Positions 1 to 6,490 of a DNA stretch of 7,907 nucleotides are shown one piece after another. The stretch is from the NCBI GenBank assembly GCA_013215905.1, contig JABSQI010000071.1, forward strand, positions 1-7,907. The letters run 5' to 3'. The DNA comes from Legionellales bacterium. Lineage in GTDB: Bacteria; Pseudomonadota; Gammaproteobacteria; PIVX01. A program made the position numbers and the translations under genes. A model generated the notes under the pieces. That model searched no databases, was not told the origin of the DNA, and worked only from the letters and a program-made list of their open reading frames with translations. The stretch's first letter is position 1, and every line of letters begins with the position of its first letter.

Positions 1-279
1 GTTGGCCTTAGTTCTTGGAGTGTTTTGAAAATTCAGTTCTAAATGGTATACACCATTACGGATTTTTTCTTTAATTTCATCTTCTATAGTAATAGCATTT
101 TCTGATCTCTTTTTAACGTCTATATAAAAAGATTTTATGGTTTTGTTTACTTTGTTTTTTATATGTCCTCTACAAAAAGCATTGAGAGCAGTGGTGTTTT
201 TTACAGTAATAACGCCATCAGCAAATGCACAAGAAGTAAATAAAATAATAGAGTTAAGTATGAGGTTAAATTTTTTCAT
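1..279 (-). CDS. Exported protein of unknown function, N-terminal part (runs off the window)
   Basis: Reading the minus strand from 279 gives 93 uninterrupted codons to the window edge, so the C-terminus is missing. The start is well supported: an ATG at 279-277 is preceded by the Shine-Dalgarno-like AAAGGTG (290-284) four bases away. The protein begins MKKFNLILNSIILF, a basic n-region plus hydrophobic core. It continues with CAFA-D, a good signal peptidase I site after residue 20, so Sec export to the periplasm or beyond is likely. Cys17 in FTSC could suggest a lipobox, but position -3 is Phe rather than Leu, so I favour a soluble exported protein. The mature part seen (residues 21-93) is Lys/Asn/Ile-rich with one Cys (residue 36), and I recognise no family in it. 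It is divergent from the RasGEF gene. Existence and export are fairly sure; function is unknown. Confidence 0.72.
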   Translation of the reverse strand, partial: MKKFNLILNSIILFTSCAFADGVITVKNTTALNAFCRGHIKNKVNKTIKSFYIDVKKRSENAITIEDEIKEKIRNGVYHLELNFQNTPRTKAN

Positions 280-283
280 AATA

Positions 284-290
284 CACCTTT
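284..290 (-). promoter_or_regulatory. Ribosome binding site of the exported protein
   Basis: On the minus strand AAAGGTG lies four bases before the ATG at 279. It fixes the start of the truncated leftward gene and is one of the clearest Shine-Dalgarno matches in the window. Confidence 0.65.
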
Positions 291-306
291 TGTTTAATGA
301 AAGGGC

Positions 307-312
307 ATTATA
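307..312 (-). promoter_or_regulatory. Possible -10 box for the leftward exported-protein gene
   Basis: A perfect TATAAT reads on the minus strand at 312-307, which would give a leader of about 20 bases before the ATG at 279. The -35 candidate at normal spacing (TTTCTG, 335-330) is poor. In such AT-rich DNA a lone TATAAT can occur by chance, so this is only a candidate. Confidence 0.35.
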
Positions 313-499
313 TGTATAAATAAATCTATCAGAAAATATTTTTTCTTTATGTGCTATATGTGCGCTTCTAAAAAATTAATAATTATTACATGTAACTGCA
401 AGAATTTATTTTAAGTAATGGATTTAATCATGATATTCAATATAGTTAATATTAGTTAGTCTAATATTGTATTATAACAAATATCAAAGATTTAGTGTT

Positions 500-2575
500 A
501 TGCCAAAGAAATATAGTATACCTAAAGATGCTGAAAGGTTTGCCAAAGATTTAGATTTCGCTTGTGTTAAGTTATTTCAAAATCATGAAATATCTTATAT
601 GGCAAAGTTGAAACCCCATAATGATGATAAACCGCATCCTATAGATGATAAGTATTATATAAAGATTGAGATTAACAATGAAGCGTACATAAATACGTCA
701 AATAATATAGGTTTATTGGTATTTAACGATCTAATGGATGAAACATCAAGTAGCCAGATCAAAGAAAAAATGCTTTTTTATTGTAAGGTTGGAGAGCATT
801 TAGCAAAAAGCAAAAATTATTTTGCACAAAAAGAAATTTTGGTAGCGTTACGAGAGTATGCTTATCGCATAAGAAAGAAAAAAATAAATAACGAGTATGA
901 AGCTATTTCAAATTATGAGGAAATATACAATGAAATCAATAAAGCCACTAAAGTTTTAGATAACTCTCAAGTACATATAAAATCAGGTATAAAACCGGAA
1001 AATTATATAGATGGAGTTATGATCCCATGTATGCATAAGACTTTCGGAAATATTAATGCATTTGCTGAATATCCTAAGACAAACTGTTCAACTGATCAAG
1101 AAAAAAATCAGGGTCTGATCCAATTTCGTAAAAGAGCAAATCAAGTTATAGGATTTGTAAATAAATATAGAGATAGTATGAGCGCAGCTTTCAAACCAAA
1201 TGAAGATGAAGATGAAAGTAGTACGGCATTATATTTAACACTTATATCTGGAGCTCCAGATTTTAAGAACAAAACAGTTAAAAAAGTAGAAGAAAGAAAA
1301 ATATTCCTTGAAGACATGCATAGAACAAGAGTGACTTCAAAATCTGTATATCTAAAAAGTTCTAAAAGTAAAACATTAACAAAAATGCAAGGGATGTTTA
1401 ATTCTATGGAAACTGCCTATCATGAGCCTTTGCTTGTGATAAATGCTCCTGTAAGTAATAACTCTCAAGTAGAGAATAATGCTCTTACTAATTATATTTC
1501 TTATATATTATATATGATGCAGAAGAAGAATTCTAATTTAGCAATTGATATGTCTGTAGTTGAATTCATGCCATATCTTCAGCAAATAATGAATGATCAT
1601 GGCCTGGATGTTGATGACGATCCTGCAGAATTTGCAGAAATTTTTACTAGCTATGCCGACATGAATTTACTATATGGTAATGAACTTAACGAGCAGGATA
1701 ATAATAATTGGAATAAAAAATTCCAATTAATAGAGAGCAATGCGAAACAATATTATCCTGAAATTACTCTGAATAGGGATAGAAAAGAATATGTCAAATT
1801 AATTTTATCATCTTTGCAGAAACAAACTGATTTTTCAGAATTTACTAAGCAGCATAAAACTCAGAAATATTTTAGGAAGCTAATACAGGAACATAATGTC
1901 GGTCTCACATTATACAGTTCTGCTGAGGATTTTATTAATACTATAAATAAGAAGATTTTAGAATTTGACATTAATTCTACTGATAAGGAATATATATTCT
2001 ATAGAAAATTGATCAACTATTTTAATAAATCTTATCCTGAGTATAATAACAGAATTACCGGAAAGCTAATTATAGATAAAGTAAATAATACTAAAAGAAT
2101 ACAACCACCTAGAGTTTCTAATGTTAGTACTGAAACATCAACTATGCAAGAAAATCCTTTATTTCGAGATTCATCTGGTATATCTGTTACTACGAATTCT
2201 GAATTGAATGATTCTTTGGGTATTAAATCACAGTTAGAAAGTGTTTTGAATGAATTGAATGAGGTGAATGAATATTCAATCCAAGATGATGATAGTAATT
2301 ATTTAAAAACGGTATTGGAATATGAGGATGATGAGACTCTAACACTTAGTTTTGAGAAAAATGGCAAGACAGCCTACATGGATAGTATTTTTAATGAAGA
2401 CAATTATCGTAGACTAACAAAAATATTTATTAGAACTAATGATATAGTTGATCCTGAGATTGTGAAGCCGATGAATGTTCCTAGGGAGCATCAAGCTCGT
2501 GCTTTAGAAATAATTAGTGAAATTATCGAGGAATATCAGCTTGCAAAAGAAAATGATAGTCAATTAGGTATTTAA
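500..2575 (+). CDS. RasGEF (CDC25-type) domain protein, putative host-directed effector
   Basis: A 691-residue protein whose residues about 5-234 follow a Ras guanine-nucleotide exchange domain. The pieces in order are: IPKDAERFAKDLDF...LFQNHE (7-30), like the opening helix that ends in 'F..I...E'; the FN pair (75-76); KVGEHLAKSKNYFAQKEILVAL (96-117), like 'kia..c..l.NFn...aIi.aL', followed by the R-I/L helix; IPCMH (175-179), like 'vPflG'; and GLIQFRKR (205-212), like 'LINFsKR', followed by a helix ending near KYRDS. In eukaryotes this domain releases GDP from Ras-family GTPases. Bacterial copies are known from Legionella effectors (for example LegG2). Residues 235-691 match nothing I recognise; they include an S/T-rich linker (about 550-570), an LNE repeat and an acidic C-terminal helix. 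There is no signal peptide or membrane segment, so any export would be through a type IV-like system (inferred). ATG 500 is preferred over TTG 467 because TTG 467 has no Shine-Dalgarno and a -10-like TATAAC (473-478) lies between them. An in-frame stop at 443-445 bounds the frame. Confidence 0.8.
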   Translation: MPKKYSIPKDAERFAKDLDFACVKLFQNHEISYMAKLKPHNDDKPHPIDDKYYIKIEINNEAYINTSNNIGLLVFNDLMDETSSSQIKEKMLFYCKVGEHLAKSKNYFAQKEILVALREYAYRIRKKKINNEYEAISNYEEIYNEINKATKVLDNSQVHIKSGIKPENYIDGVMIPCMHKTFGNINAFAEYPKTNCSTDQEKNQGLIQFRKRANQVIGFVNKYRDSMSAAFKPNEDEDESSTALYLTLISGAPDFKNKTVKKVEERKIFLEDMHRTRVTSKSVYLKSSKSKTLTKMQGMFNSMETAYHEPLLVINAPVSNNSQVENNALTNYISYILYMMQKKNSNLAIDMSVVEFMPYLQQIMNDHGLDVDDDPAEFAEIFTSYADMNLLYGNELNEQDNNNWNKKFQLIESNAKQYYPEITLNRDRKEYVKLILSSLQKQTDFSEFTKQHKTQKYFRKLIQEHNVGLTLYSSAEDFINTINKKILEFDINSTDKEYIFYRKLINYFNKSYPEYNNRITGKLIIDKVNNTKRIQPPRVSNVSTETSTMQENPLFRDSSGISVTTNSELNDSLGIKSQLESVLNELNEVNEYSIQDDDSNYLKTVLEYEDDETLTLSFEKNGKTAYMDSIFNEDNYRRLTKIFIRTNDIVDPEIVKPMNVPREHQARALEIISEIIEEYQLAKENDSQLGI
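2246..2272 (+). repeat. Three tandem 9-bp units inside the RasGEF gene
   Basis: TTGAATGAA, TTGAATGAG and GTGAATGAA lie end to end and in frame. They encode LNE-LNE-VNE (residues 583-591) within a predicted helical stretch of the C-terminal region. Gain or loss of a unit would keep the frame. Confidence 0.6.
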
Positions 2576-2689
2576 TATAAATCCATCCAATCTTAAACGA
2601 TAAAAAATTCCGTAGATTCAAGCTATGTATGAGCCTTGTATAAATTAAATAGTTTTATATTTAAAATTTGTTTGCAAATGTACTATTGC

Positions 2690-2718
2690 TTGTGAAACTT
2701 ACAGATTAATGTTACAAT
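2690..2718 (+). promoter_or_regulatory. Sigma-70-type promoter of the histidine phosphatase gene
   Basis: TTGTGA (2690-2695, four of six consensus bases) and TACAAT (2713-2718, five of six) are exactly 17 bp apart. Transcription would start near 2725. That is after the upstream in-frame ATG at 2709 and before the ATG at 2751, which supports the latter as the true start. It also makes the phosphatase independent of the RasGEF gene. Confidence 0.5.
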
Positions 2719-2740
2719 TGCACAAGTATTTTTTAGAACG

Positions 2741-2745
2741 TGAGG
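2741..2745 (+). promoter_or_regulatory. Ribosome binding site deciding the phosphatase start
   Basis: TGAGG ends five bases before the ATG at 2751. The alternative in-frame ATG at 2709 has no such site and sits inside or before the promoter, so this site sets the N-terminus directly in front of the signal peptide. Confidence 0.65.
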
Positions 2746-2750
2746 CTAAT

Positions 2751-3656
2751 ATGTTACAAAAAAAATACTGCAAGCATTTTATATTTTTATCAACAATAAT
2801 TTTTATTAGTTTAAACTGTATCGCAACTACCCAACAAATTTCTCAAGAACTTATATATGTAAGACATGGGCATAGAATTAGTTATTCTCAAAACAAGAAG
2901 ATAAAAGAAGACTATAGAAAAACAGCAAGGCACAAAGAAAATCCTTTTGACGAGCCCTTGACACAAAAAGGCAAAGAAGAAATCAAACAAACAGCTATAA
3001 AGTTATTAGAAAAAATTGATATTAATAAATATGATTATATATATTCATCTCCAATGACTAGATGTTTAGATACCTCAGAAATTATATCTAATGAAATTTA
3101 TAAAATAACAGGGAAAAAACTGAAAATAAGAGTAGAGTATGGTTTAGCAGAATCTTCAAAATATTATCGACTTTTTATCCCAACTTTTTCTAAAGAAAAA
3201 TTAATAATAAACTATCCAGGTGACTATTATGACGGTATTATTTATGATTCTGTAATGGATAAAAAATTGTATTTTGAAAACCTTATTAAAAAATATAAAA
3301 ATATTGATAAAAACTATACTTCTTATACAGCTGATAGGAAGATCCATAAAGATGCAAATAGCGTTGTAGGTAGTTTAGTTGGTACGATAAAAAGAATTGT
3401 AGATGAGAATGAAAATATTTTAATTTCTGGACATGGTGCAGGTCCTTACCTCCACATGCATTTATATTTGACTCAAGAAAAATATAGCCCTGTTGAACAA
3501 ATTAAATTATCTATGTCATCTGGGGGGGCTAAAACAACCAGCTTTGTGTCAATTTTTCGAAAAAAACTCAATCAAGACTGGGAAAATATTTTCCCTCCCA
3601 AAAGACTGATTGAATCAAATATATCTGAAAATTTAAAAATTAATGAAAATTTCTAA
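2751..3656 (+). CDS. Exported histidine phosphatase, Sts/UBASH3-like
   Basis: A 301-residue member of the histidine phosphatase (phosphoglycerate mutase-like) superfamily. The fold's marks are in order: YVRHGHR (36-42) with the nucleophile His39; DEPLTQKG (67-74); YIYSSPMTRCLDTSEII (96-112) with the phosphate-binding Arg104; RVEYGLAES (127-135) with Glu134 as likely acid; and ISGHGAG (225-231) with the second catalytic His228. RHG-x-R, then EPLT..G, then KIRVE.GL.E followed by PTF resembles the eukaryotic UBASH3/Sts and ecdysteroid-phosphatase branch more than bacterial phosphoglycerate mutases. This is my reading, not a search result. The substrate is unknown. Residues 1-25 form a signal peptide (KK, hydrophobic core, cleavage after CIA), so it should act in the periplasm or outside the cell. 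The start at 2751 is chosen from the TGAGG site and the promoter at 2690-2718. The gene is convergent with recN, 56 bp away. Confidence 0.85.
   Translation: MLQKKYCKHFIFLSTIIFISLNCIATTQQISQELIYVRHGHRISYSQNKKIKEDYRKTARHKENPFDEPLTQKGKEEIKQTAIKLLEKIDINKYDYIYSSPMTRCLDTSEIISNEIYKITGKKLKIRVEYGLAESSKYYRLFIPTFSKEKLIINYPGDYYDGIIYDSVMDKKLYFENLIKKYKNIDKNYTSYTADRKIHKDANSVVGSLVGTIKRIVDENENILISGHGAGPYLHMHLYLTQEKYSPVEQIKLSMSSGGAKTTSFVSIFRKKLNQDWENIFPPKRLIESNISENLKINENF
3522..3528 (+). repeat. Run of seven G in the phosphatase gene
   Basis: Seven consecutive G at codons 258-260 encode Gly-Gly-Ala in frame. Such a run is rare in DNA this AT-rich. A one-base slip would frameshift the last 44 or so residues, downstream of both catalytic histidines. 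Confidence 0.6.
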
Positions 3657-3712
3657 TAGCAATCGAGAAATATTAGAATAATTATTAACTAGATTATAAA
3701 TCTTATCAATTT

Positions 3713-5374
3713 CTATTGATATATCATCTCTTTAGCATGCTGAAGTGTTTTTTGAGTTATTTTTATGCCGCCTATAATTCTGGCAATTTCTTTTATCCTG
3801 GCATTTTGATCTAAGTTATCAATCTTTGTTGTCGTATTTTTAGAGCCAACATTTTTATGTACTTTTAGATGCTGATCAGCAAGACTGGCTACTTGTGCTA
3901 AGTGGGTTATACAAATTATTTGTGTATGAGCACTTATTTCTTTTAATAAATTTCCAACAATCTCTGCTGTAGAACCACTAATTCCTACGTCTACTTCATC
4001 GAAAATAATTGTTGAGATATTGGTATGTTTCCCTGTGATAGCCTGTAATGCAAGACTGATTCTTGATAACTCTCCACCTGAAACAATTTGTTCCATGGGA
4101 CATGCTGGAGTATCTGGGTTAGTTTTAATAAAGAATTTTATTTCATCAAGACCATGAATGTTTGGCGCTGCTTGATTTTGATAATTTACTTTAATCTCAA
4201 ATGGGCCACAGATATCAAGTTTAATAATTTGATTTGTTATCTCTTGACTTAAATTTTTTGCTGATTTTTGTCTTAATTGAGATAACTTAGCTGCAAGTTT
4301 TCGATATTTATTTTCGGTTTCTGATAGATTATCTTGTAACTTGAGTAGACTTTCTTCTACATTTTGCAATTTCGTTAGTTCTAATCTAAGTGAGGCAAAG
4401 TGTTCTGCTAGATCATGTGGGTAAACATTATGTTTTTTTGCAATATCATAAATTTTTTGCAATTTATTTTCTATTTCAAAAAGCTCTTTAGGATCATGAT
4501 TAGTACTTTCATTTAGACGATGAATATTATCTAATGCTTCTGATAATTGAATTTCACTATCTTGAAGGCATGTTACAGAGTTACGAAGTTCAGTTGATTG
4601 CAAATTCTGGATTTCTTTAAGTTCACATATAGATTTTTGTATTTTTGATATACAACCGTCATCTTCATTATTAATAAATTCTATTACTCTATTCACTGCT
4701 TGCTTTATATCTATACTTTTAACCAATAGGTTATGTTGATCTTCAACACTCTTAAGGTTTTGTATCACATCAGAATGAGATTCCATTTCATTTATTTGAA
4801 ATTCTAGGAGCTGAATTTTTTCTTTTGAATTTTTTGAATTAATAAGTGTATTAATTTCTTCTTTTATATCGCACCATTTCTTATATTCTGATTGCAAATT
4901 TTTTAATATTAATTGGTTGTCAGCATATTTATCTAAGATAGTACGTTGGAATTCATTATTCAATATTAATTGATTTTCATGTTGGCCATGTATGTTTATA
5001 ATTTTTTGAGTTAGTTTTTTTAGTAGAGTTGCGCTAATTAGAGTGTCATTTAGGTAGTTTTTAGCTTTACCATCAATACTAAATATTCTGCGAATAACAA
5101 CTTCATTATTCAAGATTGGTAAATCTAATTCAGCTAACCAATTGTAGATTGGAGAGCTTTGATTAATGCAAAAATTTATAGATATTTCAGATTTACCTTT
5201 TTTATCTAGGATAAATTGTTTTTCAAAGCGCTTTCCTAAAGCAACCTCGAGTGCTTTGATAATAATAGATTTCCCTGCGCCTGTTTCTCCAGTAATGACA
5301 GTCATTCCATTATCAAAATCTATAGTTAGATTTCGAATAATAATAAAATTTTTAATACTTAATGTAGTGAGCAT
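3713..5374 (-). CDS. recN: DNA repair ATPase RecN
   Basis: An SMC-like ATPase of double-strand break repair, 553 residues, the same length as the E. coli protein. It acts in the cytoplasm at broken DNA and is thought to hold ends or sister duplexes for RecA. Visible parts are: Walker A GETGAGKS (29-36) after the N-terminal strand LSIKNFIIIRNLTIDF; the family's RRIFSIDGKAKNYLN (95-109); the Q-loop IHGQHENQ (128-135); a long helical, Glu/Leu/Lys-rich coiled-coil middle (about 155-370); the ABC signature SGGELSRISLA (432-442); Walker B TIIFDEVDVG (455-464); and the H-loop ITHLAQVA with His491. It starts 18 bp after the nadK stop and is probably co-transcribed with it. Its own Shine-Dalgarno is weak. 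No LexA-type box (CTGT-N8-ACAG) is seen before it or before nadK, unlike the SOS-controlled E. coli gene. Confidence 0.96.
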   Translation of the reverse strand: MLTTLSIKNFIIIRNLTIDFDNGMTVITGETGAGKSIIIKALEVALGKRFEKQFILDKKGKSEISINFCINQSSPIYNWLAELDLPILNNEVVIRRIFSIDGKAKNYLNDTLISATLLKKLTQKIINIHGQHENQLILNNEFQRTILDKYADNQLILKNLQSEYKKWCDIKEEINTLINSKNSKEKIQLLEFQINEMESHSDVIQNLKSVEDQHNLLVKSIDIKQAVNRVIEFINNEDDGCISKIQKSICELKEIQNLQSTELRNSVTCLQDSEIQLSEALDNIHRLNESTNHDPKELFEIENKLQKIYDIAKKHNVYPHDLAEHFASLRLELTKLQNVEESLLKLQDNLSETENKYRKLAAKLSQLRQKSAKNLSQEITNQIIKLDICGPFEIKVNYQNQAAPNIHGLDEIKFFIKTNPDTPACPMEQIVSGGELSRISLALQAITGKHTNISTIIFDEVDVGISGSTAEIVGNLLKEISAHTQIICITHLAQVASLADQHLKVHKNVGSKNTTTKIDNLDQNARIKEIARIIGGIKITQKTLQHAKEMIYQ

Positions 5375-5392
5375 ATAAAACCGTTATTTGTC

Positions 5393-6280
5393 TTAGTGCC
5401 ATCTTAATTTAGCTCTTAAGGTTTGGAAGTAATTATAAGTCAAAGGATGTAAAATGGTAAGACTTGTGTGGTGTTTTTTGATAGCCACAGATTGCTTAGG
5501 GGATATGAGAATTCTTCTTTGTCCATCGCAACTTAGTCTAGGCGATGTTGAATTTTCTTTGTCTATTTCTATTTTGATTTCTTGATCACCCGGTATTACT
5601 ATTGGTCTTGTGCTTAGAGTATGGGGGAACATAGGTACCAAAGTAATTGCATCGAGATTTGGGTGTAAAATAGGTCCCCCGCCAGATAATGCATATTCTG
5701 TGGAGCCTGTGGGGGTTGAAACAATTAACCCATCTGCTCTTTGTTCGCAAACAAATTCATTATTTATGTAAATTGAGAAGGATATCATATTTGCTGCCAA
5801 TTCGTTGGGCAGTAATACAACATCGTTTAAAGCTATGATATTCTCGCGAATAACATTGTTGTATTCATCATAAATGTTTGCTTGGAGTAAAAATCTTTGT
5901 TCCATTGAGTAATTATTTTGCAGGATCTGACTAAGTTCTTGTTCTATTTCATTCGGCGCTATATCTGTTAAAAATCCTAGTCTACCTCTGTTAATACCAA
6001 GAACGGGGATATTATATGCAACAGCTAAATGGCTTGCATTTAGCATGTTCCCATCTCCACCTATAACAATTATTAGGTCACAAATAAAATAATCTTTTTG
6101 GTTCAATATGGGGCAGGGAGGATTTTCAATTTTTTCTGCTGTTTTCTCTTCTATCCAAACATTGACCTCTTCTTTTTGCAAGAAATTACATATTTGTTTA
6201 ATAGTTATGTGAATTTCTTTTGTATTCAGTCTATGCCTACCCATGAGTAGGATATTTTCAAAATTTTGTTGTTTTTTCAT
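5393..6280 (-). CDS. nadK: NAD kinase
   Basis: ATP-dependent phosphorylation of NAD to NADP in the cytoplasm, the only known route to NADP in most bacteria. The 295 residues match the usual length (E. coli 292). The marks are: the GGDGN motif (74-78) with the catalytic Asp76, followed by the NRGRLGFLTD segment (97-106); the ALNDVV NAD-binding segment (150-155); the DGLIVSTPTGSTEY core motif (183-196) with GGGPILHP after it; and the conserved ITLVPMFPHTLSTRPIVI (212-229). The sequence GGDGNML follows the gammaproteobacterial form of the motif. The ATG at 6280 has only a weak Shine-Dalgarno; Met13 is a possible alternative start but has none either, and the longer form fits the family. It is first in the unit with recN and divergent from grpE, the same order as in E. 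coli. Confidence 0.96.
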   Translation of the reverse strand: MKKQQNFENILLMGRHRLNTKEIHITIKQICNFLQKEEVNVWIEEKTAEKIENPPCPILNQKDYFICDLIIVIGGDGNMLNASHLAVAYNIPVLGINRGRLGFLTDIAPNEIEQELSQILQNNYSMEQRFLLQANIYDEYNNVIRENIIALNDVVLLPNELAANMISFSIYINNEFVCEQRADGLIVSTPTGSTEYALSGGGPILHPNLDAITLVPMFPHTLSTRPIVIPGDQEIKIEIDKENSTSPRLSCDGQRRILISPKQSVAIKKHHTSLTILHPLTYNYFQTLRAKLRWH

Positions 6281-6321
6281 ATAGTTAATGTTTTCATGAT
6301 TTACAAAAAGCAGTAAAACAT

Positions 6322-6350
6322 TTTAAATAAAATGGATTTTTAATGATCAA
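6322..6350 (-). promoter_or_regulatory. Weak candidate promoter for nadK-recN
   Basis: On the minus strand TTGATC (6350-6345) and TTTAAA (6327-6322) are 17 bp apart, each matching four of six consensus bases. The -35 overlaps the end of the 16-bp palindrome at 6346-6361, so a protein bound there could block it. In a region this AT-rich the match is only suggestive. Confidence 0.28.
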
Positions 6351-6361
6351 TAATTATTGAT
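6346..6361. repeat. Perfect 16-bp palindrome between nadK and grpE
   Basis: ATCAATAATTATTGAT is its own reverse complement. It lies about 65 bp upstream of nadK and about 100 bp upstream of the grpE -35 element. A short inverted repeat, TACAT-CC-ATGTA (6361-6372), abuts it. No U-run follows and it is not GC-rich, so it is not a terminator. An operator for a dimeric regulator is possible but unproven. Confidence 0.5.
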
Positions 6362-6462
6362 ACATCCATGTATTGCATTTATATTTTATACCATTAAAAT
6401 TTTACTAACTAGATTAATGTTTTATTAGTCAAATTTTTGTTTAATAAATGGGCTGAAATTTA

Positions 6463-6490
6463 CTTGAAATAATCAAAGCAGCCTATATTA
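6463..6490 (+). promoter_or_regulatory. Sigma-32 (heat-shock) type promoter of grpE
   Basis: A perfect CTTGAAA -35 (6463-6469) is followed after 11 bp by GCCTATAT (6481-6488), which matches six of eight bases of the CCCCATnT-type -10. It sits about 30-60 bp before the grpE ATG. Transcription would start near 6497, giving a leader of about 25 bases. No CIRCE inverted repeat is present, so positive control by RpoH is inferred rather than HrcA repression. Confidence 0.6.

Noticed and set aside
137..319. Plus-strand open frame of 60 codons
   Set aside because: It lies mostly opposite the better-supported minus-strand exported protein (ATG 279, strong Shine-Dalgarno, signal peptide), and has no ribosome site or recognisable motif.
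467..499. TTG at 467 as the start of the RasGEF protein
   Set aside because: There is no Shine-Dalgarno before it and a -10-like TATAAC lies downstream of it. The first ATG of the frame, at 500, is directly followed by the opening helix of the domain.
2622..2642. Imperfect hairpin CAAGC...GCCTTG after the RasGEF gene
   Set aside because: The stem has a bulge and no run of T follows, so it does not qualify as a rho-independent terminator.
3657..3712. Possible bidirectional terminator between the convergent phosphatase and recN genes
   Set aside because: Only a five-pair AT-rich stem (AGATT-ATA-AATCT) is present. It is too weak, and no T-run follows it.
5166..5378. Plus-strand open frame of 70 codons opposite the recN start
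   Set aside because: It is antisense to the Walker A region of recN, where coding constraint is on the minus strand. It has no ribosome site and no family match.
3684..6422. Shared 11-base string TAACTAGATTA near 3684 and near 6405
   Set aside because: Short and AT-rich, with unrelated surroundings. Such matches are expected by chance at this base composition.
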